Shown here: in pieces, positions 63,941 through 64,000 of the stretch
How the letters are laid out: every line of letters starts with the position of its first letter
Position numbering within the stretch: position 1 is the first letter of the stretch
Assembly (NCBI RefSeq): GCF_002847015.1
Contig: NZ_CP025085.1
Location: forward strand, 3,844,001 to 3,908,000
Reading direction: 5' to 3'
Source of the DNA: Prodigiosinella confusarubida
GTDB taxonomy: Bacteria > Pseudomonadota > Gammaproteobacteria > Enterobacterales > Enterobacteriaceae
DNA: 64,000 bases
Position numbers and translations under genes: made by a program
The notes under the pieces: model-generated
Seen by the model: only the letters and a program-made list of their open reading frames with translations
Told to the model about the DNA's origin: nothing
The model's database searches: none

Positions 63941-64000
63941 TCCAACCACATGCCCAACAGCATTTTCTGGTCGTTGGTGTTGTAGCAGGCTTTAATTACA

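Overview
The window looks like a chromosomal segment of a soft-rot enterobacterium (Pectobacteriaceae), most likely Dickeya. The grounds are an ExpR/CarR-type LuxR regulator, enterobacterial gene sets (ybiY-ybiW-fsa, cheV, pfkB, cbpA-cbpM, ddpXABCDF, budC-like) and degenerate copies of one dispersed intergenic repeat. Genus is an inference from gene content. No rRNA, tRNA or CRISPR array was seen.

Left part (1-9.4 kb): a decayed IS3-family transposase has broken a short-chain dehydrogenase gene. An intact SDR, a ClpP-like serine peptidase and a LuxR-type quorum-sensing receptor without a neighbouring synthase gene follow. Next come divergent fructose-6-phosphate aldolase and glycyl-radical enzyme/activase genes, sharing an intergenic region with a perfect FNR box, and a DeoR-family regulator.

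Middle-left (9.4-21.2 kb): cheV; a LysR-controlled operon that combines a peptide-family ABC importer with two nucleoside hydrolases and a DapA-family aldolase/lyase; and a degenerate EAL-domain protein.

NRPS/PKS island (21.7-41.9 kb): a small unrecognised gene with its own terminator, then a one-direction operon A-T-C / A-T / KS-AT-KR-DH-ACP / C-A-T-TE, an MFS pump, a membrane protein, an MDR-family reductase and an HlyD/EmrA adaptor, closed by a convergent orphan LuxR-type regulator. The first and last adenylation domains lack the Asp that binds the alpha-amino group, so a non-standard product is likely.

Middle-right (42-55.5 kb): a budC-like SDR, pfkB, cbpA-cbpM, a small serine hydrolase, and a complete D-Ala-D-Ala dipeptide operon (rpiR-ddpX-ddpA-ddpB-ddpC-ddpD-ddpF), then an integral membrane protein.

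Chloro-amino-acid island (56.0-61.8 kb), the most exciting part: a stand-alone adenylation enzyme with the exact threonine code, a stand-alone carrier protein, a SyrB2-like non-haem iron halogenase (HxA in place of HxD), an AlaX-like tRNA-editing protein, an EamA exporter and a type II thioesterase, with a convergent XRE-cupin regulator. No condensation domain or SyrC-like transferase is present. The set reads as a self-contained pathway that activates Thr, chlorinates it on the carrier, releases free 4-chlorothreonine and exports it, with the editing protein as candidate self-protection against mischarged tRNA. The right end holds an extended SDR and a decayed IS256-type transposase end.
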